From Endozoicomonas sp. Mp262 (GTDB lineage: Bacteria; Pseudomonadota; Gammaproteobacteria; Pseudomonadales; Endozoicomonadaceae): 64,000 nucleotides of DNA. Numbering within the stretch: the stretch's first letter is position 1; each line of letters begins with the position of its first letter. Shown in pieces: positions 1 through 10,003 of this stretch. A program made the position numbers and the translations under genes. The notes beneath the pieces were generated by a model. The model did no database searches and was not told the DNA's origin. It saw only the letters and a program-made list of their open reading frames with translations. The stretch spans positions 4,288,501 through 4,352,500 of the forward strand of contig NZ_CP092489.1 in NCBI RefSeq assembly GCF_025643335.1, in the 5' to 3' direction.

Positions 1-249
1 AATCACCAGACTGTCACTACCTGGCTGAAACTGAACATCCAGTTGAGCAGCCACTAGAGCCACGGCACTTTCATCATCAAGGTCAATCCCGTGATTACTG
101 GCCGAAAGCGCCGTTAACCGATAAAGTGCACCACTGTCTAATAACTGCCAGCCCAGGGTTTTAGCCAATAAAGCTGCGATGGTACCCTTACCGGAACCGC
201 TAGGCCCGTCAATGGTGACTATGGGTGCAGAAACCACTTCACTACTCAC
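1..249 (-). CDS. cmk: Cytidylate kinase, N-terminal part (runs off left edge)
   Basis: Phosphorylates CMP/dCMP to the diphosphate in cytosolic pyrimidine nucleotide salvage. Only the first 83 codons lie in the window. Reading leftwards from a GTG at 249 the protein begins with a short lead and then [13 protein letters not shown], the P-loop (GxxGxGKG) typical of Cmk, followed by LDSGALYR, the CMP-binding segment of the family. The GTG overlaps the TGA stop of the upstream tyrA-aroA fusion, so the two are probably translationally coupled; a second in-frame GTG at 237 is a possible alternative start. The aroA–cmk order (usually followed by rpsA) is known from Pseudomonas and Escherichia. Frame is open to base 1. 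Confidence 0.93.
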   Translation of the reverse strand, partial: MSSEVVSAPIVTIDGPSGSGKGTIAALLAKTLGWQLLDSGALYRLTALSASNHGIDLDDESAVALVAAQLDVQFQPGSDSLVI

Positions 250-2486
250 TCATTACTTCCTTCAACAGAAACCGTCATGCCTGCCTGTTCAGCCAGCATG
301 ACAAAATTAGGAAATGAAGTGGCCACATTAGCACAGTCAAGAATACGAATCTCACCTTCTGATTTAAGGGCCGCTACGGCAAAGGCCATGGCAATACGGT
401 GATCACCACAACTATCTACCGTACCACCAGACATCTTACTACCATGAATAATCATGCCATCGGCCAATGGCTTGGCTTCCACTCCGAGGATCTGTAAGCC
501 GTCCGCCATAGACTGAATCCGGTCAGATTCTTTAACCCGCAGTTCCTCTGCACCTCTCAGCACAGTCCTGCCATTGGCACAGGCGGCTGCCACAAATAAC
601 ACCGGAAACTCATCAATGGCTACAGGAACCAGCGCCCGGGGAATCTCAATCCCCTTAAGAGGCGCCGATTTAACCCGGATATCCGCCACCGGCTCTCCGC
701 CCACTTCCTGCTCATTGGTGAGTGTAATATCAGCGCCCATCAATTTGAGGATCTCAATAACACCGGCACGGGTAGGGTTGATGCCCACATGGGTCAGCAC
801 AATATCAGAACCTTCCGCAATACTGGCCGCCACCATAAAAAATGCAGCGGAAGAAATATCGGCAGGCACATCGATATCAGTGGCAATTAATGAACCACCG
901 CCGCTTATCGAAACAGTATCATCTTTAACCTGAACCGGATAACCAAAGCCTGCCAGCATGCGATTGGTATGGTCACGAACAATACCCGGCGACTTAACAG
1001 ATGTGGTGCCCCTGGCATACATACCCGCCAATAGCAGGCAGGATTGCACCTGCGCCGAAGCCACCGGCATATCATAGTGAATGCCCTTGAGAGTACACTG
1101 CCCTTTAATATTCAAAGGCGGTGTTCCACCTTCTGCCGTTTCAATCCCGGCCCCCATATGGGATAAAGGCTGAGTCACACGTTTCATGGGACGCCCTGAT
1201 AAGGACTCATCACCCGTCAATGTCACATCAAAAGACTGGGCCGCCATCAAGCCTGCCATTAATCGCATGGCTGTTCCGGCATTACCTAAATATAAAGGCT
1301 CAGAGGAAGGCTTCAGGCCATGCATGCCTACCCCGTGTACCACCACCCTGCCATTATCCGGGCCTTCGATGACAACACCCATGTTTCTAAATGCCTGCAA
1401 GGTTGCCATGGCATCTTCGCCCTCAAGAAAACCATCAATAACCGTGGTTCCCTCAGCCAGCGCTCCCAGCATAATTGAGCGATGGGAAATGGACTTATCC
1501 CCGGGCACCCGCAAATGACCGCACAAGCTACCTCCCGGCCCTGCCACCAGGCTTTGCATTTTCTCTTTACAACTGGCCATATACATCCGTCTTGACAATA
1601 ACGTGGCAAAGTGATTCCTTGCACTTCGGGCACGTTCGAAAATTCCTGATAACGCGCTGCTATCACCCTTTGCAATAGCCGTACGCAATCGATTCAGCCC
1701 TTCAGAGAAGGTATCTATTGACTCCAGCACAGCCTCTCTGTTGCTCAGGGCAATATCATGCCACATCACCGGATCACTGCCTGCAATCCGGGTAAAATCC
1801 CTGAAGCCCCCGGCAGCATAACGAAAGATCGCCTGATTCTCAGGCTCTCCCGCCAGGGTGTCCACCAGCGAAAATGCCAGATAATGCGGCAGATGACTGG
1901 TCAAAGCCAGCACCTGGTCATGATGCTCCACCTCCATACAGCTCACCCGGGCCCCGCAAACTTCCCACAATTTTTTCACCACAGCCACGGCTAACGCATC
2001 GGTATGGGAAAGCGGGGTCAGCAAGACATTGTGGGCCACAAAAAGATCATCCCTGGCGGCAGTCACACCGCTTTTTTCTGATCCGGCAATGGGGTGACCG
2101 GGCACCAGCATTGCCGGAATCTCCTGAAAAGCAGCCAATGCTGACTTGACAAAAGCCCCTTTACAACTGCCGGCATCGGTAATCATTTTCCCGGAGAGCT
2201 CCAGCCCTGCCAGTTGCTTCAATAATGGCTCCATCGCCAGCATAGGCACTGAAAGCATAATCACGTCAGCCTGGGACACACCTTCAGATAGAGAGTTCGC
2301 ACCCTGATCGATAATCCCCAACTCACTGGCTTTCACAATACTGGAGGGTTGCCGGTCAAAGCCAATCACAGACCGACAAAATCCGGACTTCCTTAACGCT
2401 CTGGCAAAGGAGCCACCAATAAGTCCCAGCCCAACTACCAGTACAGAAAGCTGTCCGGAAAATGATTCGGGATTATTATCCGCCAC
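246..2486 (-). CDS. Bifunctional prephenate dehydrogenase / EPSP synthase (TyrA-AroA fusion)
   Basis: Two enzymes in one 746-residue chain. Residues about 10-300 are a TyrA domain (Rossmann motif [13 protein letters not shown], then [12 protein letters not shown]), which oxidises prephenate (or arogenate) on the way to tyrosine. Residues about 315-746 are 5-enolpyruvylshikimate-3-phosphate synthase: GDKSISHRS binds shikimate-3-phosphate/[14 protein letters not shown] and the late KESDRI motif are also family signatures. The start is a GTG that directly abuts the hisC TAA stop, and the stop overlaps the cmk start, so hisC, this gene and cmk form a tight operon. This fusion is known from Pseudomonas and Acinetobacter; it places a late and an intermediate aromatic-pathway step in the same polypeptide. 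Both domains look intact. Confidence 0.95.
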   Translation of the reverse strand: MADNNPESFSGQLSVLVVGLGLIGGSFARALRKSGFCRSVIGFDRQPSSIVKASELGIIDQGANSLSEGVSQADVIMLSVPMLAMEPLLKQLAGLELSGKMITDAGSCKGAFVKSALAAFQEIPAMLVPGHPIAGSEKSGVTAARDDLFVAHNVLLTPLSHTDALAVAVVKKLWEVCGARVSCMEVEHHDQVLALTSHLPHYLAFSLVDTLAGEPENQAIFRYAAGGFRDFTRIAGSDPVMWHDIALSNREAVLESIDTFSEGLNRLRTAIAKGDSSALSGIFERARSARNHFATLLSRRMYMASCKEKMQSLVAGPGGSLCGHLRVPGDKSISHRSIMLGALAEGTTVIDGFLEGEDAMATLQAFRNMGVVIEGPDNGRVVVHGVGMHGLKPSSEPLYLGNAGTAMRLMAGLMAAQSFDVTLTGDESLSGRPMKRVTQPLSHMGAGIETAEGGTPPLNIKGQCTLKGIHYDMPVASAQVQSCLLLAGMYARGTTSVKSPGIVRDHTNRMLAGFGYPVQVKDDTVSISGGGSLIATDIDVPADISSAAFFMVAASIAEGSDIVLTHVGINPTRAGVIEILKLMGADITLTNEQEVGGEPVADIRVKSAPLKGIEIPRALVPVAIDEFPVLFVAAACANGRTVLRGAEELRVKESDRIQSMADGLQILGVEAKPLADGMIIHGSKMSGGTVDSCGDHRIAMAFAVAALKSEGEIRILDCANVATSFPNFVMLAEQAGMTVSVEGSNE

Positions 2487-3590
2487 TTACAAGACCGCCT
2501 CCAGCGCGTCAAGACAGCGTTGATTTTCTTCCGGCAATCCCACAGAAATACGCAAATGCTGAGGCATACCATAGTTACCAACGGGTCGAACGATAACCCC
2601 TTGGGCCAACAGCTCTTCATATACCGGCAGAGCATCACATCCCATATCCACACAAATAAAGTTTCCTGCTGAAGGAATCCACTTGAGTCCCAAAGCATTA
2701 AACCCTGTGGTCAACTGAACCAAGCCCTCCCTATTCAGTACCCTTGATCGCGCCAAATACTCATCATCCGCCAGGGCAGCCAAGGCAGCCGCCTGCCCCA
2801 GGGAGTTAACATTGAATGGCTGCCTTAACCGGTTGAGAATATCCGCCACCTGCGGGTTGGAAATGGCATAACCCACCCTGCATCCTGCCAGGCCATAGGC
2901 TTTTGAAAAGGTTCGGGTCACCACCAGATTCGAATACTGATCTATAAGGGCAATACTGTTGTTGCTGTCAGCGTCAGCGCTATATTCAACATAGGCTTCA
3001 TCCAGAATAACCAGCACATGGGAAGGCACTTTATCCAGAAACCATCTCAGCTCGGTTTCATTAAAGTGAGTGCCTGTGGGGTTATTAGGGTTGGCAAGAA
3101 ATACCATACGGGTATCCTCACGAACCGCATTTGCCATGGCTTCCAGGTCATGCCCCCAGTTAATGGCTGACACCACAATACCTTCTGCTCCTGTAGCACG
3201 CACCGCCAGGGAATAAACAAAGAAGGCATACTCTGAATAGACCGCTGAACACCCCGTATTCAGGTAACATTCCGCCAGCAGTACCAGTAGGTCATTGGAA
3301 CCATTACCGAGGGTAATCTGTTCCATTGGCACATTCAGTCGCTCTGCCAATGCCTGCTTTAATGCAAAGCCATTGGCATCAGGATAGCGTGATACACTGG
3401 CCATGGCATTATTGACTGCAGCTGTCACCACTGGCGACGGCCCCAGAGGATTCTCATTACTGGCCAGTTTGACAATCGAAGTTTCATCCAGCCCCTGTTC
3501 ACGAACCAGTTCCTCGATCGGCTTACCCGGCTGGTAAGGTTGCAGCGATTGAATAGCTGGCAATGCCTGTCCAATAAAATCACAGGACAT
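2487..3590 (-). CDS. hisC: Histidinol-phosphate / aromatic aminotransferase (HisC family)
   Basis: PLP-dependent fold-type I aminotransferase of the HisC family. Visible signatures are the N-terminal PYQPGKP, KLASNENPLGPSP, the NPNNPTG loop, DEAYVEY and the PLP lysine in TRTFSKAYGLAGCRVGYA. In the chromosome order pheA–hisC–tyrA/aroA the enzyme may act on phenylpyruvate or 4-hydroxyphenylpyruvate as well as imidazole-acetol phosphate; that substrate inference comes from context, as for hisC2 of Pseudomonas. I chose the ATG at 3590 (MSCDFIG) because a GGGGGGAGA ribosome site lies 4 bases before it; an in-frame TTG at 3614 overlaps pheA but has no such signal. Confidence 0.93.
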   Translation of the reverse strand: MSCDFIGQALPAIQSLQPYQPGKPIEELVREQGLDETSIVKLASNENPLGPSPVVTAAVNNAMASVSRYPDANGFALKQALAERLNVPMEQITLGNGSNDLLVLLAECYLNTGCSAVYSEYAFFVYSLAVRATGAEGIVVSAINWGHDLEAMANAVREDTRMVFLANPNNPTGTHFNETELRWFLDKVPSHVLVILDEAYVEYSADADSNNSIALIDQYSNLVVTRTFSKAYGLAGCRVGYAISNPQVADILNRLRQPFNVNSLGQAAALAALADDEYLARSRVLNREGLVQLTTGFNALGLKWIPSAGNFICVDMGCDALPVYEELLAQGVIVRPVGNYGMPQHLRISVGLPEENQRCLDALEAVL

Positions 3591-3610
3591 AAATCTCCCC
3601 CCATTACACG

Positions 3611-4720
3611 TCAAAGGACACCTTTTGGATAAGACCCTAAAATCCTTAAATCATTCGCACGTTCTCCAAGCCGCTCCAGCACCTTATGAACCACCGGATC
3701 TTCCTGGTGCCCCTCAAAATCAATGAAAAACACATAATTCCAGATGCCGCTACGGGAAGGCCGGGTTTCTACCCGGGTAAGGTCTATATCATGCACATGG
3801 AAGGGCTCAAGAATGGCATGAAGGGCGCCGGGCTGATTTCTCATACTAACGACGATAGATGTTTTATCATTGCCCGCCACCTCACTGCTGCGAGGAACGG
3901 TTTCATTGCCAATAATCAGGAATCGGGTGGAATTGTCAGGCTGGTCTTCAATTTTTTCCGCTATTTTTTCCAGACCATAAAGCTCTGCCGCCATATCTCC
4001 CGCAATGGCCGCTGAATTCCACTCACCCCGAACCCGCTTGGCCGCCTCAGCATTAGAATTTACCGCCACCCGTTCGGCCATGGGCCAATGGGCATCCAGC
4101 CACTTCCGGCACTGGGCCAGGGACTGGGCATGGGAATAGATGCGGGTAATATGATCCCTGCGGGTGTTTTCAGAAACCATCAGATGCTGATGAATTCTTA
4201 GTACCACTTCTCCACAAATTTGCAGTGAAGAATCCATAAAACTATCCAGGGTATGATTAATAACCCCTTCACTGGAATTCTCCACAGGCACCACACCATA
4301 ACTCACAGCCCCGGCGCTGACCTCACGGAAGACCTCATCAATGGCTGACATCGGTGTGCAGACTGCTGAATGCCCGAAATGCTTGATGGCCGCCTGCTGG
4401 GTAAAGGTGCCTTCGGGTCCCAGATAGGCCACTCTGACAGGAGCCTCCAAAGCCAGGCAGGCTGACATAATTTCCCGGAACAGACGCCCCATCTCTTCAT
4501 CATTCAAGGGGCCGTTATTTCGCTGCATCACCTTACGAAGTACCTGAGCCTCCCGCTCAGGACGATAAAACACCGCCTGTTCACCGCTGGCCTGACACGC
4601 CTTCTGTTTAACCTGAGCTACCTCCTGGGCACAACGGGCCCTTCGGCTAATCAGTTCCAGAATGTCATGATCCAGCGCATCAATCTGGTGACGCAATTCA
4701 TTCAGCTTTTCTTCTGCCAT
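3611..4720 (-). CDS. pheA: Chorismate mutase / prephenate dehydratase (P-protein)
   Basis: Makes phenylpyruvate for phenylalanine. Domains in order: AroQ-type chorismate mutase (about residues 1-90, LRHQIDALDHDILELISRR), prephenate dehydratase (about 95-275, beginning VAYLGPEGTFTQQAA, with DNSTRFLIIG near its end), then a C-terminal ACT domain (about 285-360) that normally binds phenylalanine for feedback inhibition; its GALHAILEPF and ESRP-like ETRPSR segments are present. The ATG at 4720 (MAEEKLNEL) has GGATAGGA just upstream and gives the usual family length of about 369 residues; an upstream ATG at 4750 would add ten residues. The stop nearly abuts the hisC ribosome site, consistent with one transcript from serC to cmk. 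Confidence 0.95.
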   Translation of the reverse strand: MAEEKLNELRHQIDALDHDILELISRRARCAQEVAQVKQKACQASGEQAVFYRPEREAQVLRKVMQRNNGPLNDEEMGRLFREIMSACLALEAPVRVAYLGPEGTFTQQAAIKHFGHSAVCTPMSAIDEVFREVSAGAVSYGVVPVENSSEGVINHTLDSFMDSSLQICGEVVLRIHQHLMVSENTRRDHITRIYSHAQSLAQCRKWLDAHWPMAERVAVNSNAEAAKRVRGEWNSAAIAGDMAAELYGLEKIAEKIEDQPDNSTRFLIIGNETVPRSSEVAGNDKTSIVVSMRNQPGALHAILEPFHVHDIDLTRVETRPSRSGIWNYVFFIDFEGHQEDPVVHKVLERLGERANDLRILGSYPKGVL

Positions 4721-4824
4721 TTTCCTATCCACTTTTGCCGTGAAAAACATTTTGCTTACCCGTTTTTCATAAGCTCGGGTGGCACAAAATATTTTTCTTT
4801 CGCTATGGGCATTTGATGATTGTT

Positions 4825-5943
4825 TTAACCATGTCCTCGTTCAAACTCCCCCATAAAATCGATCAGGGCATCCACATGGGATTCAGGTATCGCATTGTAG
4901 ATACTGGCGCGCATGCCCCCCACAGCCTTATGGCCTTTCAGCTGTAAAAACCCCGCTTGTTCGGATTCCTTCAGAAATAAATCATCCAGGGATGGGTCAG
5001 CCAGAGTGAAAGGGACGTTCATTTTGGAGCGCCAGTGACTGTCTACGTTATTTTGATAAAAGCCGGTTTTATCGATCATGGCATACAACTTTTCAGCCTT
5101 GCGTTTATTGATGATTTCCATAGCCTCAATCCCTCCCTGGTCTTTTAGCCATTTAAAGACCAGACCGGCCAAATACCAGGCAAAGGTGGGCGGCGTGTTA
5201 TACATAGAGTTTTTTTCAGACTGCAGCTTATAATCAAGCACCGCCGGACAGATATTTCCAGTTCTTTCTAACAGATCCTTTCGAACAATGGCCACGGTTA
5301 AACCTGCCGGCCCTATATTCTTTTGGGCTCCCGCATAAATAATACCAAAGCGCTCAATATCCACAGACCTTGATAAAATGCTGGAAGACATGTCGGCCAC
5401 CAACGGGACTTCACCGGTATCAGGGACAAATGGAAACTCAAGGCCCCCAATGGTTTCATTAGGTGTATAATGGACATAGGCTGCCTGACTGTCCAACCGC
5501 CACTCCTGCTGCTCAGGCATACTCCCAAAACCAAGGGCCTTGCCATCCGCAGCCACATTCACACCAATATAGCGCTGGGCTTCCTTGATAGCTGACTGGG
5601 CCCAGTAACCACTGTTAATATAGTCCGCAGACTGCCTCTCCCCCTTTATATTCATGGGCACGGCGGCAAACTGCCCTCGGGCTCCCCCCTGCAAAAACAG
5701 GACGCTATAGTGATCGGGGATAGCCAGCAACGCCCGTAAATCCTGCTCAGACTCTTCTGCCAACTTGATAAATGCCTTAGTTCGATGGCTTACTTCCATC
5801 ACCGAGGCTCCACAATTGTGCCAATTCAACAACTCATCCCGAGCCTGCTCAAGCACTGCCTGGGGAATGGGTGCCGGGCCTGCACAAAAATTAAAAGCAC
5901 GCCCACCCAGCTGGCCTAATAGCTCATCAACAGTTTTGTCCAC
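4825..5943 (-). CDS. serC: Phosphoserine aminotransferase
   Basis: PLP enzyme converting 3-phosphohydroxypyruvate plus glutamate to phosphoserine (serine pathway) and also serving pyridoxine synthesis. The chain of 372 residues shows [13 protein letters not shown] at the N terminus, [15 protein letters not shown], the PLP lysine in [12 protein letters not shown], and [18 protein letters not shown] near the C terminus, all classic SerC motifs. The start is a GTG preceded by GAAGGAGA nine bases upstream. In Pseudomonas gyrA lies immediately before serC; here 4.5 kb carrying two eukaryotic-like genes separates them. Confidence 0.96.
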   Translation of the reverse strand: MDKTVDELLGQLGGRAFNFCAGPAPIPQAVLEQARDELLNWHNCGASVMEVSHRTKAFIKLAEESEQDLRALLAIPDHYSVLFLQGGARGQFAAVPMNIKGERQSADYINSGYWAQSAIKEAQRYIGVNVAADGKALGFGSMPEQQEWRLDSQAAYVHYTPNETIGGLEFPFVPDTGEVPLVADMSSSILSRSVDIERFGIIYAGAQKNIGPAGLTVAIVRKDLLERTGNICPAVLDYKLQSEKNSMYNTPPTFAWYLAGLVFKWLKDQGGIEAMEIINKRKAEKLYAMIDKTGFYQNNVDSHWRSKMNVPFTLADPSLDDLFLKESEQAGFLQLKGHKAVGGMRASIYNAIPESHVDALIDFMGEFERGHG

Positions 5944-6171
5944 TTAGCCTGTCTCCTTCAAACGGGCAGCCATGACCCGGTATCTGCTCCCTCTATCTCT
6001 ATAGGAATAAAAGGAGTAAGCACACACCCGGCAGCATCATGGGTTAGCCCGAATCATCATATTGATAGCAGTCTGGAGAGTAAAAGTAACACAGGGGGGC
6101 AAAAATAAAAGGTTTAGGCGTCTATGAACTCAAGCAACAAACCTGGCTGAATCACCATTAACCAGTCCAAA

Positions 6172-7992
6172 TCAATAATCAGCATCTGCTGATTCCTTTT
6201 GCGGTGCCAAATTCCATATTATCAACTCACCATCTTCAGCGCCTGACACCAGCCGCCCATCGGTCAGCTGAATAACAAAATTGACCGCAGTTTTATGTCC
6301 TATCAAAACGCCGACACAATCACTCCCATCTGCCCTGGTCAAATCCCATACCCTTAAAGTATGATCCCTGGAGGCCGATACCAAGCGTCCATCAGCAAGC
6401 TGGATGATCGCACTCACTTTGTCTTGATGCCCTTTTAGAAGTCTTACAGGCTCCTGCTTTTCCTGTTTTCCCAAATCCCACACAGCTAGTGTGTTCTTTT
6501 GATAGCTAGACACCAGCTCCCCTTCAACCAGCTGGATCAGCGAAAAGTCAGAGACATTCGGATATAGGTCAATCATAAACATTGGATCATCTTCCTGTTT
6601 AGCCAAGTCCAATACATGCAGTGTGCCGTAGTCATGGTTGCTCAATGCCAGCCGCCCATCAACCAGCTGGATGATCGAATGCACCCTTCCACCTGCCCAG
6701 AAACTTCTCAGCCTCTCCGGTTCAGCCAAATCCCGCACTTTTAATAAGCTCGCAGAACCTGAAGCCAATCGCCCATCAGACAATTCGATGATCGAATACA
6801 CAACATCCTTATGTTCAGCCAGGGTTCTCACGCACTCTTTACCATCCGGCCTGGTCAAATCCCACACTTTAAATGTACGGTCATCAGAGCATGAGACCAA
6901 TCGCCCATCAGACAACTGAATGACCGAATACACCAATCCGTTATGTCCAGACAAGGTCTTTATGCACCGAACCTCTTCAGGTTCATCAAAATCCCACACT
7001 TTCAATGTGTAGTTCTCAGATTTCGAAACCAGCCATCCATCAGATAGCGGGACAAGCCCGAAGCACCCAGTCAGTTTTTTCACACATTGTTTTCCTTGTG
7101 GCTTATCGATATCCCAGACTCTTAATGTGTAGTCCTTAGCACTCGAAACCAACAGTCCATTAGCCAGCTGGATAACCGAATTCACCTGTTTGGTATGCCC
7201 AACCACACAGCTATCCCTTAGTTTTTTAATCTGATCCTGCAATAATCTCAAAAACCTGGCTTTTCTATCATCGCTATCTCTGCAAAGCTTTTCTAGACAA
7301 CTAATAATTTGTTCTTCATCAGAGAGCTGGATCTGTCCTTCATCAGAAAGCTCGGTTAAAAACAAGGATACAATTTGCTCCTGAATGGATTTCAAATATT
7401 TATCGCTTTTCATCCTATGAAATGCCAGCCTTATTAGTGGATCTCTACATTTCATGTCCTCAATAGGTGGAATTTCAAAATTTGCAATAAACTTTCTATA
7501 ACCTTTTTCATAGTCCCCATAAAAATACTTTGCCATCCTTCGGTATTCCAATAAGTAATCTTTAAGCTTATTATTGACTTCCTTGCAGACCAGATGTAAA
7601 GAAAAAACATCATTAACGGAAAGATAACTTGCTATTTCTGAAATCAATTCAGCGGGAAGATCATAAAGCCTGAAAGAATTTTTATTGCCACAGAAAGTGT
7701 GGCTAGAAAAAAAAGAAAAAAGAAAAATAAAAACTAACCTCCCAAAAATCGTATGTGATCGGTGAAACGCATATACCTCACCACTGGTACGCATAAAACG
7801 AGAGCAACAGGCATTTTTTTTGATTGCTAAAACGACGTTTTTCAATTCAGTAAAGCTCTTAGTGAAATACGAAGTTCCAGATGGCATCTTTGATGTATTC
7901 ACATCTTTCTTATGAAGATGATTTTGTCCACCCCACCCACAGCATAGACAATGCAACAGATTGTGCAAACCAGTGCTGGATTGGATATCCAT
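6172..7992 (-). CDS. F-box and WD40-repeat protein, candidate host-directed effector
   Basis: I recognise the domains but not a named gene. Counting from the ATG at 7992 (606 residues), an F-box spans about 109-143 (LPAELISEIASYLSVNDV then LHLVCKEVN), and from about 255 to the C terminus run eight WD40-like units, each with a GHxxxVxxVIQLxDGRLVS core and ending in VWD-type dipeptides (VWDID, VWDFD, VWDLT, VRDLA, VLDLA, VWDLG, VWDLT, IWNLA). F-box plus WD40 is the architecture of eukaryotic SCF ubiquitin-ligase receptors; bacteria use F-box proteins as injected effectors. A hydrophobic stretch (VFIFLFSFF) lies just before the F-box; if translation began at the ATG at 7794 this would resemble a signal peptide. 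The start is uncertain: 7992 has GGTGA upstream and follows the ankyrin gene stop by 37 bases, while an ATG at 8091 would overlap that gene. Confidence 0.85.
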   Translation of the reverse strand: MDIQSSTGLHNLLHCLCCGWGGQNHLHKKDVNTSKMPSGTSYFTKSFTELKNVVLAIKKNACCSRFMRTSGEVYAFHRSHTIFGRLVFIFLFSFFSSHTFCGNKNSFRLYDLPAELISEIASYLSVNDVFSLHLVCKEVNNKLKDYLLEYRRMAKYFYGDYEKGYRKFIANFEIPPIEDMKCRDPLIRLAFHRMKSDKYLKSIQEQIVSLFLTELSDEGQIQLSDEEQIISCLEKLCRDSDDRKARFLRLLQDQIKKLRDSCVVGHTKQVNSVIQLANGLLVSSAKDYTLRVWDIDKPQGKQCVKKLTGCFGLVPLSDGWLVSKSENYTLKVWDFDEPEEVRCIKTLSGHNGLVYSVIQLSDGRLVSCSDDRTFKVWDLTRPDGKECVRTLAEHKDVVYSIIELSDGRLASGSASLLKVRDLAEPERLRSFWAGGRVHSIIQLVDGRLALSNHDYGTLHVLDLAKQEDDPMFMIDLYPNVSDFSLIQLVEGELVSSYQKNTLAVWDLGKQEKQEPVRLLKGHQDKVSAIIQLADGRLVSASRDHTLRVWDLTRADGSDCVGVLIGHKTAVNFVIQLTDGRLVSGAEDGELIIWNLAPQKESADADY

Positions 7993-8029
7993 AAAATATT
8001 CACCACAAAAAACAAACAAAACTTCTTGC

Positions 8030-10003
8030 TTAAGAAATGGAGCAATCAGGCATATTGATCTCAGCTCCATTACTTTGTAGTAATTCAACAATATCAGAAT
8101 GCCCTTTATAAATCGCTACCCAAAGGGGTGAAAAACCCTTAGCAGAAGAGACATTGGGGTTTGCCTTATGCTCAAGCAGGCATCTGACCATTGACATGTC
8201 TCCCTTCTCGGCAGCCAAATAAAGAGCTGTACAACCACCGGCTTTTTTATGGGAACAGGCATCTGCATTAGCCCCCTTTTTTAGCAAGGCAGTGGCTATA
8301 CCCACACTCCCGGTCTCTGTAGCCAAGTGAAGGGCTGTAACATCGTTAGGCATACAAATATTAGTATCTGCACCGCCATCAAGCAGAGCTTGAGCAGTCT
8401 TTTTATCCTTTCTGGCAACAGCCTGATGAAGAGCCGTGCGCTGATCGGTTGTAAGCGCATTGACACTGGCTCCGGCATTGATCAATAACTTGACCACCTC
8501 TGTATGCCCTTTATCGGCAGCCATAAAAAGTGGAGACCTGTTATTTGTGGTACAGAGACTAAAATCTGCTTCATTTTCAAGTAAAAACTTAACCGCCTCA
8601 GTCTTCCCCTCTTCAGCAGCCCAGATAAGACTGGTGTTATTGTAATCGGGTGTACAGGCATTAATATTAGCTCCCTTATCCAGCAAAAACCTGCCCATAT
8701 CCAGGTCACCTTTCAAGGTAGCCATCTGAAAGGCCGTCATATGGATAGGGGTGAGAGGCATGTCAATATCAATCCCTTTCTCAAGCAAAGATTCAATTTC
8801 TTTCTTATTACCATTCAACACGGCATCATGAAGTGCTTTTTTATGATCCAAGCCATAGCTATGACCCACTTTATCTTTAGCTCCGACCTTGCTGGAATGA
8901 GTACGTTTATGTTGCAAGTGAGTCACAGCCCTTTTTTTCCGGTGAGTGGCATTTTCCAAAGCACTGGCCTGTGCGTTTTTTTTCTCTGTCCCCTTTACAA
9001 TGCACTTAACTTCTAACACCGGGTAATCAGATTTCTGCTGATTTATTTCATTAAGCTGCGCACGATTAAATTTATTCTTATCAAAAACACCAAACCCAAC
9101 ACGTTGGCTTGATCCACCAAACTGTAAACAATCTCCCTCTTTCAATGCCTTTAAACTTTCGCAAACCTCTTTATCCAACTTTATTGCCTGAGTGTAAGAC
9201 ACATTTAAATCTTTTTTGGAATGAACGGTTAATATGAATTCAGCCTCTACTTCAGGAGACAAATACACCTCCCCCTTTTCTTTTCTACAAATCTCAAATG
9301 TCTCACTACCCAGCTGAAGCCAGCCCTTTTTTCCTTTCTTGACTTGAAAGCCAAGCCGAATTAAATGGTCTTCCCCCAGCTCAAACCAATCAGATTTTTT
9401 GATGCCATGCTGCTCGACCCCGCCTGTAGCACTTTTCTTCGAAGATAGTGCAGCAGCAAGCTGCTGGAAGGAGATTTTTTGCGTTTTTTCCATCGCTGGA
9501 GCTGGGGCTTCTGCACCCGTTAGCGGATTACTTTCTTTTTTGTTATCAGCCCCTTCTGGCAAGGCAGCTTCGGCAAGAAGCTCAGGTTTCGATATATCCC
9601 GATCAGACAGGTCATGCGGATGGGCTACCGCAGTAGGAATCCGCTCATTGGCAGGTAATAGCGCCCCCCTACAGTCTCTACTATCAATTGCTATATTCTC
9701 TACCCCTGACTGCACACAGTTATCATTATGCTTAAAGCCTTTCAATGCCCCCTGAGACTTTCGGCAGTGCTGACAGGTATAACCAAATACAAGTTTAGGC
9801 CCTTCAGTATTTTCATTCAGTTCACAGTATCGAAAAACACCTTGCCGGGATAATGTCTGGCGCTCATCGTCAGACAGTTGTTTTTCTGCTTTCATAGAGT
9901 CATAACACGCATCCTCAGATGGGCTGGCATGTTTATTAAAAAACGGCCTGCGCGAATCATTGGCAGGCTGCATTGCTGCTAATTGTGATTGACCGACACT
10001 CAT
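8030..10003 (-). CDS. Ankyrin-repeat protein with N-terminal Cys/His motif, candidate effector
   Basis: 657 residues; no specific family recognised outside the repeats. The start ATG has a strong AAAGGAGC ribosome site. Around residues 70-100 a Cys-rich stretch (CQHCRKSQ … HNDNC) could bind zinc. Residues about 110-380 are polar and contain a basic segment (ATHRKKRA … HLQHKRTHSS) that could act as a nuclear-localisation-like patch; this is speculation. From about 385 to 650 run eight ankyrin repeats with the usual TALHxAxxxG…VxxLLxxGAxxN pattern (for example TALHLATETGSVGIATALL and SPLFMAADKGHTEVVKLL). The gene lies directly upstream of the F-box/WD40 gene, same strand, 37-bp gap, probably co-transcribed. 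No signal peptide is visible, so export would need a dedicated system such as the T3SS genes at 59.7 kb. Confidence 0.88.
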   Translation of the reverse strand: MSVGQSQLAAMQPANDSRRPFFNKHASPSEDACYDSMKAEKQLSDDERQTLSRQGVFRYCELNENTEGPKLVFGYTCQHCRKSQGALKGFKHNDNCVQSGVENIAIDSRDCRGALLPANERIPTAVAHPHDLSDRDISKPELLAEAALPEGADNKKESNPLTGAEAPAPAMEKTQKISFQQLAAALSSKKSATGGVEQHGIKKSDWFELGEDHLIRLGFQVKKGKKGWLQLGSETFEICRKEKGEVYLSPEVEAEFILTVHSKKDLNVSYTQAIKLDKEVCESLKALKEGDCLQFGGSSQRVGFGVFDKNKFNRAQLNEINQQKSDYPVLEVKCIVKGTEKKNAQASALENATHRKKRAVTHLQHKRTHSSKVGAKDKVGHSYGLDHKKALHDAVLNGNKKEIESLLEKGIDIDMPLTPIHMTAFQMATLKGDLDMGRFLLDKGANINACTPDYNNTSLIWAAEEGKTEAVKFLLENEADFSLCTTNNRSPLFMAADKGHTEVVKLLINAGASVNALTTDQRTALHQAVARKDKKTAQALLDGGADTNICMPNDVTALHLATETGSVGIATALLKKGANADACSHKKAGGCTALYLAAEKGDMSMVRCLLEHKANPNVSSAKGFSPLWVAIYKGHSDIVELLQSNGAEINMPDCSIS

